A stretch of DNA of 6,214 nt from Lysinibacillus sp. GTDB taxonomy: Bacteria > Bacillota > Bacilli > Bacillales_A > Planococcaceae. Where the stretch lies: the NCBI GenBank assembly GCA_012735355.1, contig JAAYHP010000149.1, forward strand, positions 1 through 6,214. Direction: 5' to 3'. Positions 6,065 through 6,214 of the stretch are shown here, piece by piece. Both the position numbers and the translations under genes were made by a program. The notes under the pieces were generated by a model. The model made no database searches and was not told the DNA's origin. It worked only from the letters and a program-made list of their open reading frames with translations. Each line of letters begins with the position of its first letter. Position 1 is the stretch's first letter.

Positions 6065-6102
6065 ACTATACCCAAAATTTGAAAATTTTATGTAAAAGTA
6101 AT

Positions 6103-6124
6103 TACTGATGATTAGTATTTTTTT
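6103..6124 (+). terminator. Weak terminator-like hairpin after comFC
   Basis: TACTGA (6103-6108) and TTAGTA (6112-6117) form a 6-bp stem with a 3-nt loop and one G-U pair, followed by seven T (6118-6124). It starts 38 nt after the comFC stop. The stem is short and AT-rich, so termination may be partial. Confidence 0.5.
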
Positions 6125-6154
6125 ATTAAATCATTTATTCTTTCATTTATTGTG

Positions 6155-6160
6155 TATAAT
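6155..6160 (+). promoter_or_regulatory. Possible -10 box for a gene beyond the window
   Basis: A consensus TATAAT preceded by TGTG (6151-6154) lies after the comFC terminator. No good -35 is seen 16-18 nt upstream (AT-only sequence). The remaining 54 nt are AT-rich with no start codon plus ribosome site that I can support. Confidence 0.35.
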
Positions 6161-6214
6161 AAACTTAAATAATATTAAAATTTAGAGATATTTAACTTAT
6201 TAATACTCATTTTT

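Noticed and set aside
6071..6090. AAAATTT and AAAATTTT repeats after comFC as a regulatory site
   Set aside because: Short A/T runs are expected by chance in DNA this AT-rich and they do not match a known box at correct spacing.

Overview
The window is AT-rich chromosomal DNA from a low-GC Gram-positive bacterium of the order Bacillales. The gene order degS-degU-(lipoprotein)-degV-comFA-comFC, all on the + strand, matches the degSU/comF neighbourhood known from Bacillus subtilis. Sequence divergence from B. subtilis and the lack of comFB would fit a Lysinibacillus/Solibacillus/Ureibacillus-type relative, but the genus is an inference and was not tested.

Layout. Positions 1-1861 hold the two-component pair DegS (5' end just outside the window) and DegU, closed by a rho-independent terminator at 1907-1943. 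Positions 1944-2445 hold no convincing gene. The main feature there is an array of ten in-register 21-nt units (1977-2186) with the core TAAACGCCCGAA, then a small hairpin and three more units in a shifted phase (2236-2298). A small lipoprotein with a probable NTF2-like domain follows (2446-3000) with its own terminator. degV (3129-3974) has a good SigA-type promoter at 3074-3102 and its own terminator at 3979-4007. comFA and comFC (4131-6064) overlap by four bases (ATGA). The last 150 bases are AT-rich, with a weak terminator and a possible promoter for a gene beyond the window.

How the genes relate. In B. subtilis DegS phosphorylates DegU, and DegU state governs exoenzymes, motility, biofilm and competence; unphosphorylated DegU helps ComK activate its own promoter. 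ComFA (DNA-translocation ATPase) and ComFC (phosphoribosyltransferase-like partner) act in uptake of transforming DNA. DegV is a fatty-acid-binding protein of the fatty-acid kinase system and shares the locus without a known role in competence.

The two observations most worth following are the 21-nt array between degU and the lipoprotein gene, and the start of comFA. A near-perfect Shine-Dalgarno sequence (4017-4024) sits just after the degV terminator. The comFA frame is open upstream of its only ATG and encodes plausible ComFA sequence, yet no ATG, GTG or TTG start lies in frame behind that ribosome site.
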